Source of the DNA: Nemopilema nomurai
Lineage: Eukaryota; Cnidaria; Scyphozoa; Rhizostomeae; Rhizostomatidae
Direction of reading: 5' to 3'
Length of the DNA stretch: 64,000 nt
NCBI GenBank assembly: GCA_003864495.1
Contig: PEDN01001369.1
Coordinates: 286,180 to 350,179 of the forward strand
Shown here: positions 63,201-64,000 of the stretch, one piece after another
Layout: each line of letters begins with the position of its first letter
Position numbering within the stretch: the first letter of the stretch is position 1
Translations under genes and position numbers: made by a program
The notes under the pieces: generated by a model
Told to the model about the DNA's origin: nothing
Database searches by the model: none
The model's input: only the letters and a program-made list of their open reading frames with translations

Positions 63201-64000
63201 AGACAATGGTAAAAAAGGTCGGAATTTTCCATCAGTTTTGACCAATTTTGCAAGGCTATAGCCTTGCGTTTTGCGAAAACGGGGCAACTTCGAAAACCAC
63301 TCATATCTTGCAAAATACACGTCTAAGAGCTGAACCAAGTACACCAATAGGTTGCCCTTGTTCTGCTCTACAAGACAATGGTAGAAAAGAAGGTCGGAAT
63401 TTTCCATCAGTTTTGACCAATTTTGCAAGGCTATAGCCTTGCGTTTTGCGAAAACGGGGCAACTTCGAAAACACTCATATCTTGCAAAATACACGTCTAA
63501 GAGCTGAACCAAGTACACCAATAGGTTGCCCTTGTTCTGCTCTACAAGACAATGGTAGAAAAGAAGGTCGGAATTTTCCATCAGTTTTGACCAATTTTGC
63601 AAGGCTATAGCCTTGTTTGCGAAAACGGGGCAACTTCGAAAACCACTCATATCTTGCAAAATACACGTCTAAGAGCTGAACCAAGTACACCAATAGGTTG
63701 CCCTTGTTCTGCTCTACAAGACAATGGTAGAAAAGAAGGTCGGAATTTTCCATCAGTTTTGACCAATTTTGCAAGGCTATAGCCTTGATGTTTTGCGTAA
63801 AACGGGGCTACTTCGAAAACCACTCATATCTTGCAAGAAACACGTCAAAGAGCTAAACCAAGTACACCAATAGGTTGCCCTTGTTCTGCTCTACAAGACA
63901 ATGGTAGAAAAAAAGGTCGGAATTTTCCATCAGTTTTGACCAATTTTGCAAGGCTATAGCCTTGGCGTTTTTCCGAAACGGCGCATACTTCGAAAACCAC
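57266..64000. repeat. Tandem satellite array, monomer about 174 bp, 38-39 copies, open at the window end
   Basis: The landmark GGTAGAAAA recurs about 39 times between 57280 and 63904, at 171-179 bp spacing (mean about 174). The first monomer starts at CTCTACAAGACAATGG near 57266. Each unit runs through AAGGTCGGAATTTTCCATCA, GTTTTGACCAATTTTG, the palindrome CAAGGCTATAGCCTTG, CTTCGAAAACCACTCATATC, AGTACACCAATAGGTTGCCC and back. Copies in 57266-61300 fall into several variant types and have small indels; those from about 61500 to 63780 are nearly identical; variants return after 63780. Long open frames exist on both strands, but the monomer length is not a multiple of three and the same unit is read in different frames, so they are not taken as genes. 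Confidence 0.97.

Noticed and set aside
57117..63782. Dozens of 60-177-codon open frames on both strands repeating phrases such as NWSKLMENSDLLFYHC
   Set aside because: They are conceptual translations of the tandem satellite. The same DNA is read in several frames, the monomer length is not a multiple of three, and there is no start, splice or conservation signal pointing to protein.
57266..64000. A regularly spaced repeat that could be mistaken for a CRISPR array
   Set aside because: The whole ~174-bp unit repeats head to tail with no unique spacers, in a eukaryotic genome.
1..64000. tRNA, rRNA or other structured RNA genes
   Set aside because: No stretch with recognisable tRNA boxes or rRNA sequence was seen by eye; a covariance-model scan was not possible.

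Overview
The window is eukaryotic and almost certainly metazoan. It is AT-rich, and six multi-exon genes with GT-AG introns all lie on the + strand. They include animal-type nuclear-pore (NUP58), COPII (SEC24C/D), M13 metallopeptidase and polyamine-oxidase genes. Intron density, the type of repeats and an intron-bearing gene of bacterial type suggest an early-branching animal such as a cnidarian. The phylum is an inference; a sponge or other invertebrate is not excluded.

Layout: 515-5135, a tryptophanase (tryptophan indole-lyase) gene in four exons, a family best known from bacteria; 5981-6551, a hAT-like miniature element; 6673-12507, NUP58 in nine exons; 12508-16088, no recognised gene; 16089-18873, an F-box/leucine-rich-repeat gene in three exons; 20618-34073, SEC24C/D in about 25 exons, with an integrase-like mobile-element fragment inside one intron; 35923-46087, a secreted or membrane M13 (neprilysin/ECE) zinc peptidase in 17 exons; 46088-49236, intergenic; 49237-55159, a signal-peptide and possibly GPI-anchored FAD polyamine oxidase in five exons, whose first intron is a nest of DNA-transposon remnants; 55946-57260, a broken LINE-type endonuclease on the - strand; 57266-64000, a tandem satellite with a ~174 bp monomer (about 38-39 copies) that runs off the end of the window.

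The genes are ordinary single eukaryotic transcription units and do not form a pathway. The points that stand out are the intron-containing tryptophanase with Trp-type specificity residues, the satellite whose monomer carries a perfect 16-18 bp palindrome and which contains a homogenised block, and a transposon with minisatellite-structured terminal inverted repeats. The tryptophanase and the SEC24 amino-terminal region carry single-base frame disruptions at homopolymers, which look more like consensus errors than true decay. Exon boundaries were placed by eye from splice sites, reading frame and family similarity; phases add up to whole codons in every gene apart from the two places flagged.
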